DNA of 64,000 nucleotides, from the NCBI RefSeq assembly GCF_900167575.1, contig NZ_FUZP01000001.1:930001-994000 (forward strand). Direction: 5' to 3'. This document shows, one piece after another, positions 35,946 through 46,540 of the stretch; position 1 is the stretch's first letter, and every line of letters begins with the position of its first letter. This DNA comes from Okibacterium fritillariae (GTDB lineage: Bacteria; Actinomycetota; Actinomycetes; Actinomycetales; Microbacteriaceae). The position numbers and the translations under genes were made by a program. Below the pieces are notes generated by a model. It saw only the letters and a program-made list of their open reading frames with translations, was not told the origin of the DNA and did not search any database.

Positions 35946-37841
35946 CTAGCGGGTGGCGGGGGAGGCGTCGCCACCGCGCGGAGCGAGCTCAGCGGCGCGC
36001 TGGGCGTCGAGGAGCGGCAGGGTGACACGGAACGTCGCTCCGCCGCCCGGGGTCTCGTCGACCGTCACAGTGCCCTCGTGGGCCCGGATGATCGACGACA
36101 CGATGGCCAGCCCGAGGCCGCTGCCGCCGGTCTCGCGCGTGCGAGAGCTGTCGGCGCGCCAGAAGCGCTCGAAGATCTTCTCGCGGATCTGCGGGGGAAC
36201 GCCCTCGCCGTGGTCAATGACCGCGATGGTCGCGGTGCCCGTGGCGGGGTTGGCCGAGACGCCGATCTCGATCGGGCTTCCGGGCGGCGTGAACCGCAGC
36301 GCGTTGCCGATGAGGTTCGTCACCACCTGTCGGATCTTGTTCTCCTCGGCGTAGACGAGCGCGGGCGTCTCGGGGCGCACACCGTCGAGTCCCTCAGACG
36401 CAGCCAGGTCGATGATGTCGTGTTCGTCGGTGTCGCGGCCGACGCCGGGCGCTCCGGAGCGGGGGCGACGTGACCGGAGGCGTGCGAGCGTTGCGCCGGC
36501 GTAGGCGATGGGGCCCGTCGCCGCGGCCGGTCCGGTGCCATCCGCGCGTGAGCGCCGCACGAGAGGGGACGGCTGGCCGTCAGTGGACGCACTGGTCGGC
36601 GCGCCAGAAGCATCGGGTGCCGTGTCTCCGGTGCGCGCAGCCGCAGCGGCAGCGGCCTGAGGGTCGGTGCCCGCACCCGCGCTGGCACCGGCGGAGGCGA
36701 GTGCGCCCGCAGCGGCACCGAGAGCCGGGCCGGAAGACGTGGCCGGGGTGGCGCGCAGCGCGGTCTGAGGCGGGTTGTCGGCGACGACGGTGACCGTGCG
36801 ATCTTGCGACGCGGCGGATGCATCCATGGCGGCGTCGCGGGCGATCGGGGTGAGGTCGACGACCGTGCGCACGAGCGGCTTCGTCTCGTCGAGGCGCGCG
36901 AGCTCGAGCAGGTCTTCGACGAGGCCACCCATGCGGATGGCTTCTTTCTCGATGCGCTCCATGGCCTGGGCGACGTCGTCGGGGGTCTGCAGGGCGCCCA
37001 TGCGGTAGAGCTCGGCGTAGCCCCGCACGGTGACGAGGGGCGTGCGCAGCTCGTGGCTGGCGTCGCCCACGAAGCGCCGCATCTGGCTGATGGTCTTGCT
37101 GCGGTCGGAGAACGCCTGGTCGATGCGGTTCAACATGGTGTTGAGCGAGCGGTTCAGGCGGCCGACCTCGGTGTTGGGGGTCGAGACGCTGAGGCGTTGG
37201 CTGAAGTCACCCTTGGCGATGGCGGCGGCGGTGCTCTCGACATCCCGCAACGGCTGGAATGTGGATGTCACGAGCAAACGTGTCAGCACGGCCCCGAGGA
37301 TGATGACCCCGAGCCCCAGGCCGAAGAAGATCGTGAGGTAGGTGGCAACGACATTGTCGGTTTCGCGCATCGACATGGCCACGACGGCGACGCCCGTGCT
37401 GCGCCCGTCGTCCCACCGGATGGGGGCAGCCACCGCCGAATAGGTGATCGCCCCGTTGGCGTTGTGCAACTCGAACGGCACCAGGTCGCGCCCGGCCGCC
37501 TGTTCGAGGGTGAAGATGGCCGGCGGCACGGGAAGGGTGCTCGACGGCTTGCTGCGCCACGTGTTGCCCACGTATTCGCCGGTCGGGTTGTAGAACGCGA
37601 CATAGAAGTCGGAGTTCGACCCGTCGAGCACCACGTCGTTGTCGACGAGCCCCGCGATGTATTCGTTCTGTGCCTGCGCCTGCAGCTTGGCGTTGACCTG
37701 GTTGGTCAGCGCCGGCTTGAGGATGGCGACCGTGCCGACTCCCGCGAGCAGCAACCCCATGGCGAGGACGATGACGGTGACACCGGTGATCTTGGTGCGC
37801 AGCGAAATCGAATTCCACCACTCGGAGAGGGAATCGTTCAT
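35946..37841 (-). CDS. Sensor histidine kinase with 133-residue low-complexity insertion
   Basis: A 631-residue kinase. It has two membrane helices (about 18-41 and 172-195) flanking a sensor domain, then HAMP, then phospho-acceptor His263 in FVGDASHELRTPLVTVRGY. The ATPase domain has N-box QVVTNLIGNALRFTPP, VIDHGEGVPPQIREKIFERFWR and GGSGLGLAIV. Residues about 362-494 are an Ala/Thr/Gly/Arg-rich insert between NPPQTA and LVYAEENKIRQ, where relatives run straight on. Without it the length fits TcrY/TrcS-type kinases. Co-transcribed after its regulator (10-base gap). Confidence 0.9.
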   Translation of the reverse strand: MNDSLSEWWNSISLRTKITGVTVIVLAMGLLLAGVGTVAILKPALTNQVNAKLQAQAQNEYIAGLVDNDVVLDGSNSDFYVAFYNPTGEYVGNTWRSKPSSTLPVPPAIFTLEQAAGRDLVPFELHNANGAITYSAVAAPIRWDDGRSTGVAVVAMSMRETDNVVATYLTIFFGLGLGVIILGAVLTRLLVTSTFQPLRDVESTAAAIAKGDFSQRLSVSTPNTEVGRLNRSLNTMLNRIDQAFSDRSKTISQMRRFVGDASHELRTPLVTVRGYAELYRMGALQTPDDVAQAMERIEKEAIRMGGLVEDLLELARLDETKPLVRTVVDLTPIARDAAMDASAASQDRTVTVVADNPPQTALRATPATSSGPALGAAAGALASAGASAGAGTDPQAAAAAAARTGDTAPDASGAPTSASTDGQPSPLVRRSRADGTGPAAATGPIAYAGATLARLRSRRPRSGAPGVGRDTDEHDIIDLAASEGLDGVRPETPALVYAEENKIRQVVTNLIGNALRFTPPGSPIEIGVSANPATGTATIAVIDHGEGVPPQIREKIFERFWRADSSRTRETGGSGLGLAIVSSIIRAHEGTVTVDETPGGGATFRVTLPLLDAQRAAELAPRGGDASPATR

Positions 37842-37851
37842 TGGGTGCGGA

Positions 37852-38541
37852 TCAGGCCTTACCGGTCTTCAACATGTAGCCGAAGCCACGCTTGGTCTGG
37901 ATGAGGGGTTCTGACGAGAACTGGTCGAGCTTGCGGCGCAGGTAAGAGATGTAGCTTTCGACGATTCCCGCGTCACCGTTGAAATCGTACTCCCACACGT
38001 GGTCGAGGATCTGGGCTTTGCTGAGCACGCGGTTGGGGTTGAGCATGAGGTAGCGCAGCAGCTTGAACTCGGTGGGGCTGAGCTCGATGGCCGTCTCGCC
38101 CACGAGCACCTCGTGCGTGTCCTGGTCCATGGTGAGCTCGCCGGCGCGGATGACCGCGTCTTCGTCGGCGTGCATGGTGCGTCGCAGGATGGCCTTGATG
38201 CGGGCCACGATCTCGTCGAGGCTGAAGGGCTTGGTGACGTAGTCGTCGCCGCCCACCGTGAGACCCGTGATCTTGTCTTCGGTGTCGTCCTTGGCCGTGA
38301 GGAAGAGGATGGGGGCCGTGTAGCCCGAGGAGCGCAGACGCTTGGTGACACCGAAGCCGTTCATATCGGGCAGCATCACGTCGAGGATGATCAGGTCGGG
38401 CTCTTCTTCGAGGACGGCCGAGATGGCCTGAGCGCCGTTGCCGACCGCGCGCACCGCGAAACCGGCGAAGCGCAGGCTCGTGGTGAGGAGGTCGCGGATG
38501 TTGGGTTCGTCGTCGACGATAAGGATGCGTGGTCCGGTCAT
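37852..38541 (-). CDS. OmpR-family response regulator (TrcR/TcrA type)
   Basis: A 229-residue regulator. The receiver has DDE near residues 10-12, phospho-acceptor Asp54 (LIILDVMLPDMNG), T in LFLTAKDD and K in YVTKPFS. The winged helix follows (LSPTEFKLLRYLMLNPNRVLSKAQILDHVWEYDFNGDAGIVESYISYLRRKLD). Partner of the kinase just downstream. The signal is unknown. Confidence 0.93.
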   Translation of the reverse strand: MTGPRILIVDDEPNIRDLLTTSLRFAGFAVRAVGNGAQAISAVLEEEPDLIILDVMLPDMNGFGVTKRLRSSGYTAPILFLTAKDDTEDKITGLTVGGDDYVTKPFSLDEIVARIKAILRRTMHADEDAVIRAGELTMDQDTHEVLVGETAIELSPTEFKLLRYLMLNPNRVLSKAQILDHVWEYDFNGDAGIVESYISYLRRKLDQFSSEPLIQTKRGFGYMLKTGKA

Positions 38542-38637
38542 GCCCCTAGTATCTGCGTGTTGTCTGCACGTTGTCTGGGAGCGCTGGGGAGGTGCGCAGG
38601 GCGCCGGCTCGACGACATCCGAGCGCCCTGCCCCTGC

Positions 38638-40278
38638 TTACGCCGCGATGCTGTCGGCGTCGAGGATCGTGTAGCTGTAGCCCTGTTCGGCGAGGAACCG
38701 CTGACGGTTTTGCGCGAAGTCCTGATCGACCGTGTCGCGGGCAACGAGCGTGTAGAAGTTGGCGGCCAGGCCGGACTCCTTGGGACGCAGCAGACGGCCG
38801 AGGCGCTGGGCCTCTTCCTGGCGCGAACCGAACGATCCCGACACCTGGATGGCGACGGTGGCCTCGGGTAGGTCGACCGAGAAGTTCGCGACTTTCGACA
38901 CGACGAGCACTTGCTCTTCGCCGACGCGGAACGCCTGGAAGAGTCGCTCGCGTTCGTCGACGGGCGTCGAGCCGGTGAGCTGCGGGGCGCCGAGGGCGGT
39001 GGCGAGTTCGTCGATCTGGTCGAGATATTGGCCGATGACGAGGATGCGCTCATCCTTGTGCTTCTTCACGAGCTCGCGCACGACATCCAACTTGGCGGGA
39101 GCCGTGGCGGCGAGGCGGTAGCGCTCGTCGTCGGCCGCGGCCGCGTAGGTAAGGCGTTCGGACTGCGGCAGGTCGATGCGCACCTCGTAACAGGTGGCGG
39201 GGGAGATGTAGCCCTGGGCCTCGATCTCTTTCCACGGCGCGTCGAAACGCTTCGGGCCGATGAGGCTGAATACATCGCCCTCGCGGCCGTCCTCGCGCAC
39301 GAGCGTGGCGGTGAGGCCGAGGCGGCGACGCGCTTGCAGCTCGGCCGTGAGCTTGAAGACGGGCGCGGGCAGCAGGTGCACCTCGTCGTAGACCACGAGG
39401 CCCCAGTCCATGGCGTCGAGCAGGGCCAGGTGCGTGTATTCGCCTTTTCGGCGCGCCGTGAGGATCTGGTAGGTGGCGATGGTGACGGGCTTGACCTCTT
39501 TGACCTCGCCCGAGTACTCGCCGATCTCGTCGGCCGTCAGCGTGGTGCGCTTGAGGAGCTCGTCGCGCCACTGGCGGGCCGAGACGGTGTTGGTCACGAG
39601 GATGAGCGTGTTGGTCTTGGCCGTGGCCATTGCGCCCGCGCCGACGAGCGTCTTGCCGGCGCCACAGGGCAACACGACGACACCCGAGCCGCCGTCGAAG
39701 AAGTTCTGCACGGCCTTGTTCTGGTAGTCCCGCAGGGCCCAGCCGTCTTCCTTCAGGTCGATGACGTGAGGGGTGCCCGGGGTGTAACCCGCGAGGTCTT
39801 CGGCGGGCCATCCGAGTTTCACGAGTTCTTGTTTGAGCTGGCCGCGGGCCCAGGGCTCGACGAGGAAGACGCCGGGGGCCGGGTTTCCGATGAGGAGGGG
39901 CGCGATGCGTTTGGCGTTGGCGACCTCGGCGATGACGGCCTCGTCGAGCGAACGCAGAATGAGGGCGCCCTCGTCATCCCGCTCGATGTTGAGGCGGCCG
40001 TAACGCGAGACCGTCTCGGCGATGTCGATGGTGACGGTCTGGGGGATGGCGAACTTCGAGTACTTCTCGAGGGTGCCGATCATGTCCTCGGCCTCGTGGC
40101 CGGCGGCGCGCGCGTTCCACAGCCCGAGACGCGTGATGCGGTAGGTGTGGATGTGCTCGGGGGCTCGTTCGAGCTCGGCGAAGACGGCGAGATCGTGCCG
40201 CGCTTCCTCCGCGAGAGGGTGCGCGACCTCGAGCAGCACGGTGCGGTCGCTTTGGACGATCAGTGGTCCGTCAGACAT
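38638..40278 (-). CDS. XPB/ERCC3-type DNA repair helicase
   Basis: A 546-residue superfamily 2 helicase. Walker A is LPCGAGKTLVG (about residues 204-214) and motif II is VVYDEVHLLP. Motif III is LGLTATLVREDG, containing the RED motif characteristic of XPB, and motif VI is QRLGRLLRPK. The N-terminal damage-recognition-like domain is present. A near-leaderless start is possible (TAAACT 8 bases before ATG). Paired with the Rv0862c-type gene upstream, as in mycobacteria. Confidence 0.92.
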   Translation of the reverse strand: MSDGPLIVQSDRTVLLEVAHPLAEEARHDLAVFAELERAPEHIHTYRITRLGLWNARAAGHEAEDMIGTLEKYSKFAIPQTVTIDIAETVSRYGRLNIERDDEGALILRSLDEAVIAEVANAKRIAPLLIGNPAPGVFLVEPWARGQLKQELVKLGWPAEDLAGYTPGTPHVIDLKEDGWALRDYQNKAVQNFFDGGSGVVVLPCGAGKTLVGAGAMATAKTNTLILVTNTVSARQWRDELLKRTTLTADEIGEYSGEVKEVKPVTIATYQILTARRKGEYTHLALLDAMDWGLVVYDEVHLLPAPVFKLTAELQARRRLGLTATLVREDGREGDVFSLIGPKRFDAPWKEIEAQGYISPATCYEVRIDLPQSERLTYAAAADDERYRLAATAPAKLDVVRELVKKHKDERILVIGQYLDQIDELATALGAPQLTGSTPVDERERLFQAFRVGEEQVLVVSKVANFSVDLPEATVAIQVSGSFGSRQEEAQRLGRLLRPKESGLAANFYTLVARDTVDQDFAQNRQRFLAEQGYSYTILDADSIAA

Positions 40279-40335
40279 AACTGCTCAGTTTAGTCGCGCT
40301 TTCTGACAACGGATGACGCGGGCCGCCAGCCCCGA

Positions 40336-42327
40336 TCAGGCAGGCTTCAGGCGCGTGATGTTCTTGATCGGCAGCGTGCGCTCGATGTCGGCGGCACGAT
40401 CGCGTCCGCGCAGGCGTCCGGCGGCGACGGCCGTCGGCTCGAGCAGGAACTCGCGTTCCACCCCACCCGGGAGCGAGACCAGCACGAGCACGGTCTGCTT
40501 TGCCTTGATGGCGGCGTCGAGCTGTCTCGCCAACCAGGCCTCGTCGGAGGCATCGCCCTCGACGGCCGTGTTCTCGCGCAGGCGTGCGATCAGCGGGGAG
40601 AAGTCGGCGGGCGGCGCCGGCGTCGGCCGGGCGCGCAGAGCTCGGCGGCGCGGCGTGCGGATCTCGCCGTCGATGGTCTCGGCGGCCACCGGGTAACGCG
40701 CGTCGACGAGGGCCCAGAACACCACGTCGTCGGCGAAGCGGCTGACGAGGCGGTTGCGGCCGGACTGCTGCAGGGCGACGGCCGTGAGCGAGTGGTCGAC
40801 CGAGATCTGGCTGATCAGGTGCTCGTCGTCGGAACGCACGTAGGTGCGCGCGCCGGCCGGCGATTCGGCAGACCCGGAGGCGGACCCGGATTCTGATTCG
40901 GGCAGAGAGCCCACGCGCACGCGGCCGAAGCGCTTGGCGCTCTCGCGCACGAGGTAGTCGACAGGCTGCGGGATGCCGGTCAGCGAGATCTTGGACAAGA
41001 ACTCGAGGATGCTGTCGGCGGTCTCACCCGAGGACAGCGCCTTCGTCACGGACTCGGCGCTCAGGCGGTAGCTCGCGGCCTGCGCACGGGCTTCGAGGCC
41101 GGCGATTCCGCGGAGACGCAGGTCGGCCGTGGGGTTGAGAGGGCCCGGGCTGACGATGCTGAGGTCGTGCTGGATGTAGACGTTGTCGACCTGGTGCGGG
41201 AGGCTGTCGGCGAGGAGAGCGGCTGCGGCATCCGCACCCTGCTCGAGCACGGTGACGCCGACGGATGTCGGGTGGCCCGTCGTGGTGATGCCGAGGGCCT
41301 CGGCCTGCGCGGTGACACGCGCAAGCTGCGTCGTGATCCAGCCGCTGCCGGCTGGGTAGAGCCACGCGGCGTAGGACGTGAGGGCCTGGCCCCACGAGCT
41401 CTGTGCCAGCGGTGCGAGGGCCGCGCGGACCTCGGTGGGCACCGACTCGAGCCACGTGCTCGCGAGCAGGGACCAGCGGTCGACGATGCTGCCGCGCAAC
41501 CAGCGCTCTCCGTCGGGCGTGGACAGCCAACCGGTCGATTCGAGCGTGACGAAACCGGCGCGACGCGCGAGGTCGAAGTAGGTGGTGACGGCCGTGGGCT
41601 CGACGTGCATCGACTCGGCCATGCGCTTGGTGTCGGGCTGGCCGAGGCCACCGCGACCCAGCTCGCGCGCGGGCATCTGCGTGAGCTCGATGATCATCTC
41701 GGCGACGGCCGACAGGGCCTCGAAGGCGCGCTCGGAGGCGAGCGACTCGGGCGCCGTGACGGGGATGGTCTGGGTGCTGCGTGCGCCGGAGGGAACGCCC
41801 GCATGACCGCCGTGGTGCTGCTCGGCGGGGACGCCGTCGGCCGGGGAGTGTGACCCGGCGAGACCGTTCGCCGTGCCGGGCGAGGCGGGACCGGTTGCGG
41901 TGAACCCCTCGATGGCGGGAGCCGGTTCGTCTGCGAGGGCCTCGGCGTCGGGCAGGCCACGCTCAGGCCAGCCTGCGAGCACGTCCGAGACCGCGGTGAA
42001 GGTGCGGTAGGTGGCCGGGTCGATGTCGAGCGGGTCGACCGCCCGGGGCGCGCCCGTGCCGAGGGCGAGGGTGACGAGGTGACGCTGGCGTGCGACATCC
42101 GCGTCATCGGAAGGGTCGACCGGGGCGCCGGATGCGAGAGCCAGGGTGCGGCGATCGAGGTGGCTGAGGGCCTGCTGCACGCGCTCGGGATCGAAGAGCA
42201 GGTCGGCGAGGTCGAAGAGATCGGAGATGCGCGCATCGGGGGAGATGGAGCGCGCGGTGAGCAGCGTGCGGATGGCCTCGTCGGGCCAGGCGCGGAGCGA
42301 CGTTGCAAGCGCGAGAGTGTCAGTCAC
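40336..42327 (-). CDS. Helicase-associated domain protein (Rv0862c type, XPB/Ssl2-like)
   Basis: A 663-residue protein from the GTG at 42327 (MTDTLALATSLRAWPDEAIRTLLTARSISPDARISDLFDLADLLF). The upstream frame is not protein-like. The C-terminal part (VYIQHDLSIVSPGPLNPTADLRLRGIAGLEARAQAASYRLSAESVTKAL) matches the helicase C-terminal/XPB-Ssl2-like family. No Walker motifs are visible, so it is probably a partner of the XPB helicase it precedes by 57 bases. Residues about 160-225 form a Gly/Ala/His-rich insertion. Confidence 0.8.
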   Translation of the reverse strand: MTDTLALATSLRAWPDEAIRTLLTARSISPDARISDLFDLADLLFDPERVQQALSHLDRRTLALASGAPVDPSDDADVARQRHLVTLALGTGAPRAVDPLDIDPATYRTFTAVSDVLAGWPERGLPDAEALADEPAPAIEGFTATGPASPGTANGLAGSHSPADGVPAEQHHGGHAGVPSGARSTQTIPVTAPESLASERAFEALSAVAEMIIELTQMPARELGRGGLGQPDTKRMAESMHVEPTAVTTYFDLARRAGFVTLESTGWLSTPDGERWLRGSIVDRWSLLASTWLESVPTEVRAALAPLAQSSWGQALTSYAAWLYPAGSGWITTQLARVTAQAEALGITTTGHPTSVGVTVLEQGADAAAALLADSLPHQVDNVYIQHDLSIVSPGPLNPTADLRLRGIAGLEARAQAASYRLSAESVTKALSSGETADSILEFLSKISLTGIPQPVDYLVRESAKRFGRVRVGSLPESESGSASGSAESPAGARTYVRSDDEHLISQISVDHSLTAVALQQSGRNRLVSRFADDVVFWALVDARYPVAAETIDGEIRTPRRRALRARPTPAPPADFSPLIARLRENTAVEGDASDEAWLARQLDAAIKAKQTVLVLVSLPGGVEREFLLEPTAVAAGRLRGRDRAADIERTLPIKNITRLKPA

Positions 42328-42343
42328 GGAGACGACCGGGCCC

Positions 42344-42682
42344 TTATCGACTCGACCGGGGACGCGTGGTGCCGCCCGGCGTTCGCCGTGCGGTGGATGC
42401 CGCGGGCGCGGATGCCGCGGAGGCGCGGTTCTCGCGGCCACGACGGGTGAAACCGACGATCAGCAGCGTGAGGACCATGAGGAACGCGATCGGCAGACCG
42501 ATGAGCGGCAAGAAGCTGATGACGGGCCACAGGCCGTTCTGGAAATCGCCGCGCTCGAGGCCCGTGGCAGTGCCCACGATGATGGCGACGAAGCTGAGAA
42601 TGGACAGGAAGACTATTGCGACCAGCATCACGGCGAGCACACGCTCGAACCTCGTTACGCCGGAAGATGTTTGATCGGTCAC
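42344..42682 (-). CDS. Small two-helix membrane protein
   Basis: A 112-residue protein starting at GTG 42682 (MTDQTSSGVTRFERVLAVM). Two hydrophobic helices (about 18-40 and 55-80) are separated by a GLERGDFQNGLWPV loop. A basic, Ala/Thr-rich tail follows. It lies 16 bases before the XPB-partner gene. Function unknown. Confidence 0.7.
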   Translation of the reverse strand: MTDQTSSGVTRFERVLAVMLVAIVFLSILSFVAIIVGTATGLERGDFQNGLWPVISFLPLIGLPIAFLMVLTLLIVGFTRRGRENRASAASAPAASTARRTPGGTTRPRSSR

Positions 42683-42827
42683 CTGACCAGGATATCGGCT
42701 CCCGGGTGACAAACAGTTAAACTGATGGATGGTGGGCATGAGCCCGCCGTCCTGACGAGCCCGGAAGTCAGGTCAATGCGTCTCACGCCACACCCGGGTG
42801 GCGTGCACCAACAGCAGCGAGGTTTCA

Positions 42828-43211
42828 ATGCCAACCGGCAAGGTCAAGTTCTACGACGAGGAAAAAGGCTTCGGCTTCATCGCGAGCGATGACGGTCAGG
42901 AAGTGTTCCTGCACGCGTCGGCGCTTCCCGCCGGTGTCACGCAGGTGAAGGCAGGAACCCGCCTCGATTTCGGCGTCGCCGACGGCAAACGCGGCGCTCA
43001 GGCGCTCTCCGTGCGCGTTCTCGACGCCCCGCCCAGCCTCGCCAAGGCGAAGCGCAAACCGGCCGACGACATGGCGATCATCGTCGAAGACCTGGTCAAG
43101 GTACTCGACGGCATCGGCGGCAACCTGCGCAAGGGCCGCTACCCCGACAGCGCCCACAGCCACAAAGTCGCCCAGGTGCTGCGCCGGGTCGCGGATGAAC
43201 TCGATGCCTGA
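42828..43211 (+). CDS. Cold-shock-domain protein with C-terminal extension (CspB type)
   Basis: A 127-residue protein. Residues 1-65 are a cold-shock domain (KGFGFI, VFLHAS) starting MPTGKVKFYDEEKG. The extension to residue 127 (KPADDMAIIVEDLVKVLDGIGGNLRKGRYPDSAHSHKVAQVLRRVADELDA) is conserved in actinobacteria. Two 7-bp hairpins (42731-42748 and 42784-42805) lie in its leader. The next gene begins inside its last codons. Confidence 0.9.
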   Translation: MPTGKVKFYDEEKGFGFIASDDGQEVFLHASALPAGVTQVKAGTRLDFGVADGKRGAQALSVRVLDAPPSLAKAKRKPADDMAIIVEDLVKVLDGIGGNLRKGRYPDSAHSHKVAQVLRRVADELDA

Positions 43212-44229
43212 GCCGCGCGATGATGACGGCCTCGCCGCGGGCGAGCGCGACGAGCGAGCGGGTTTTGCCGAGACCGGTGCATACGGCGTGTCGGATGTTG
43301 TGAGAGAGCCTGCCGCGCAGGCTGACGGCGCCGGCGCCGAGGGTTCTGACGCGGTTTCCGTGGAGGGTGACGCCGACGCTTCAGATGCTGCGACGGATGC
43401 TGACGCTGCGACGGATGCTGACGCTGCGACGGATGCTGACGCTGCGACGGATGCTGACGCCGACGCGGATGCTCAGCCCGTCGAGGCTGTGCCGGCCGTT
43501 CCCGACGAGGTTCTTTTAGCCTCAGTCGACCTGGCTCGCACGGCGCTCGCAGAGGTGACGCCCGCCGAGACGATCGGTGAGCCCGCCGGACACATCGTCG
43601 AGGGCGAGCACGTCCTGTCGCTCCTGTTCGAAAACCTGCAGGCCGGCTACCCCGGCTGGTTCTGGAGCGCCACGATCGCGCGCGTCGACGACGAGACGGC
43701 GCCCACCGTGCTCGAGGTCGAATTGATGCCGGGCGAGCTCGCGCTCATCGCTCCCGAGTGGGTGCCGTGGTCGGATCGACTGGCCGACTACCGGGCCGCC
43801 CAGCTCGAGGCCGAGGCCGCGCTCGCCGCTGCCGCTGACGATGACGAGTTCGATGACGAAGACGAGAGCGATCTCGACGATCACGACGACGACATCGACG
43901 GCGTGGATATCGATGACGCCGAGGAATCCGAGGACGATTCGGATGACGATGACGACGATGAGTCGGACGACGACGATGACGACGAATCGGATGATGACGA
44001 CGAGTCGGATGACGACGAGTCAGATGATGATGACGAGTCTGACGATGATGACGAGTCTGACGACGGTGCGTCACGCGGCGATGACGACTCTGACGATGAC
44101 GACGACGACTCGGAGGATGACACCGACGACGCGAGCGGCGCGAACGGCTCGTCCGGCGCCGACGGCGAGTCTGGGGACGAGAAGCCGCGTCGCCGCCGCC
44201 TGTGGCGTCGACGCCCCCGCCGCAAGTAG
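43195..44229 (+). CDS. DUF3027 protein with Asp/Ser-rich tail
   Basis: A 344-residue protein. The conserved DUF3027 core spans about residues 100-205 (LARTALAEVTPAETIGEPAGHIVEGEHVLSLLFE, YPGWFWSATIARVD, LAPEWVPWSDRLADYR-like). Before it lies an Asp/Ala/Thr repeat region. After it comes a long acidic tail of DD and ESDD units, ending in a basic RRRLWRRRPRRK. ATG 43195 overlaps the cold-shock gene; ATG 43204 is also possible. Function unknown. Confidence 0.82.
   Translation: MNSMPEPRDDDGLAAGERDERAGFAETGAYGVSDVVREPAAQADGAGAEGSDAVSVEGDADASDAATDADAATDADAATDADAATDADADADAQPVEAVPAVPDEVLLASVDLARTALAEVTPAETIGEPAGHIVEGEHVLSLLFENLQAGYPGWFWSATIARVDDETAPTVLEVELMPGELALIAPEWVPWSDRLADYRAAQLEAEAALAAAADDDEFDDEDESDLDDHDDDIDGVDIDDAEESEDDSDDDDDDESDDDDDDESDDDDESDDDESDDDDESDDDDESDDGASRGDDDSDDDDDDSEDDTDDASGANGSSGADGESGDEKPRRRRLWRRRPRRK
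43387..43458. repeat. Four 18-bp in-frame repeats in the DUF3027 gene
   Basis: GCTGCGACGGATGCTGAC occurs four times in tandem (43387, 43405, 43423, 43441), encoding AATDAD units. Confidence 0.92.
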
Positions 44230-44262
44230 GTCGCGGACGTCGGGCTGAGAAGACGATATGAA

Positions 44263-44298
44263 AAGAGGGGCGGGTGACCGAAGTCATCCGCCCCTCTT
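44263..44298. terminator. Bidirectional terminator
   Basis: AAGAGGGGCGG pairs with CCGCCCCTCTT and continues inward to a CGAA loop, about 16 bp, between convergent DUF3027 and serC. Confidence 0.85.
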
Positions 44299-44314
44299 CT
44301 GTGTCGTGGGAAAC

Positions 44315-46218
<1,904 letters not shown>

Positions 46219-46229
46219 GCCGGCCGAAT

Positions 46230-46269
46230 AACGCCGCGTCGCCCGATATGACGGGCGACGCGGCGTTTT
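46230..46269 (+). terminator. Terminator after dtxR
   Basis: A perfect 16-bp stem (AACGCCGCGTCGCCCG and its mirror), ATATGA loop, then TTTT. Confidence 0.9.
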
Positions 46270-46364
46270 CGTTGTCCGACCATACGCAAACGGGCCGTCA
46301 ATGATAGGCCCCGAAGAGGGGGTCATTTACCGTTACCAATTCGTTAAAAAAGACCCGTATATAT

Positions 46365-46393
46365 GTGACAAAGCCCCCGCCCTCGCGTATGGT
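46365..46393 (+). promoter_or_regulatory. Promoter of the NlpC/P60 hydrolase gene
   Basis: GTGACA (46365-46370) and TATGGT (46388-46393) are separated by 17 bases. A start near 46400 would give a leader of about 140 nt. Confidence 0.6.
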
Positions 46394-46399
46394 CGAACA

Positions 46400-46540
46400 A
46401 GTCCGATGGCCGCAAACCGGTCGCAGGACCTGTCGTGAGGCGCCTTCCCCGCTCATTCCCTTACGGCAGATCCCCAATGATTCTTGTTGTGGATGAGCCA
46501 GTCCCATGCCCGGGCTGGAGAGGCGCCGGAGGTAAAAACT
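46400..46540 (+). promoter_or_regulatory. Structured 5' leader of unknown class upstream of NlpC/P60 gene
   Basis: Two GGCGCC palindromic segments (about 46441-46446 and 46522-46527) can pair over 80 bases. The 3' copy ends next to the GGAGG ribosome-binding site (46528-46532). CCAG/CTGG or AGCC/GGCT can form an inner stem. The position recalls c-di-AMP riboswitches that precede actinobacterial cell-wall hydrolase genes, but I do not find their conserved GGTGAATC or AACCTCGTAAGCG elements. Confidence 0.4.

Noticed and set aside
46400-46540. c-di-AMP (ydaO) riboswitch
   Set aside because: Position fits, but the conserved GGTGAATC and AACCTCGTAAGCG elements are not present. Kept only as an unassigned leader.
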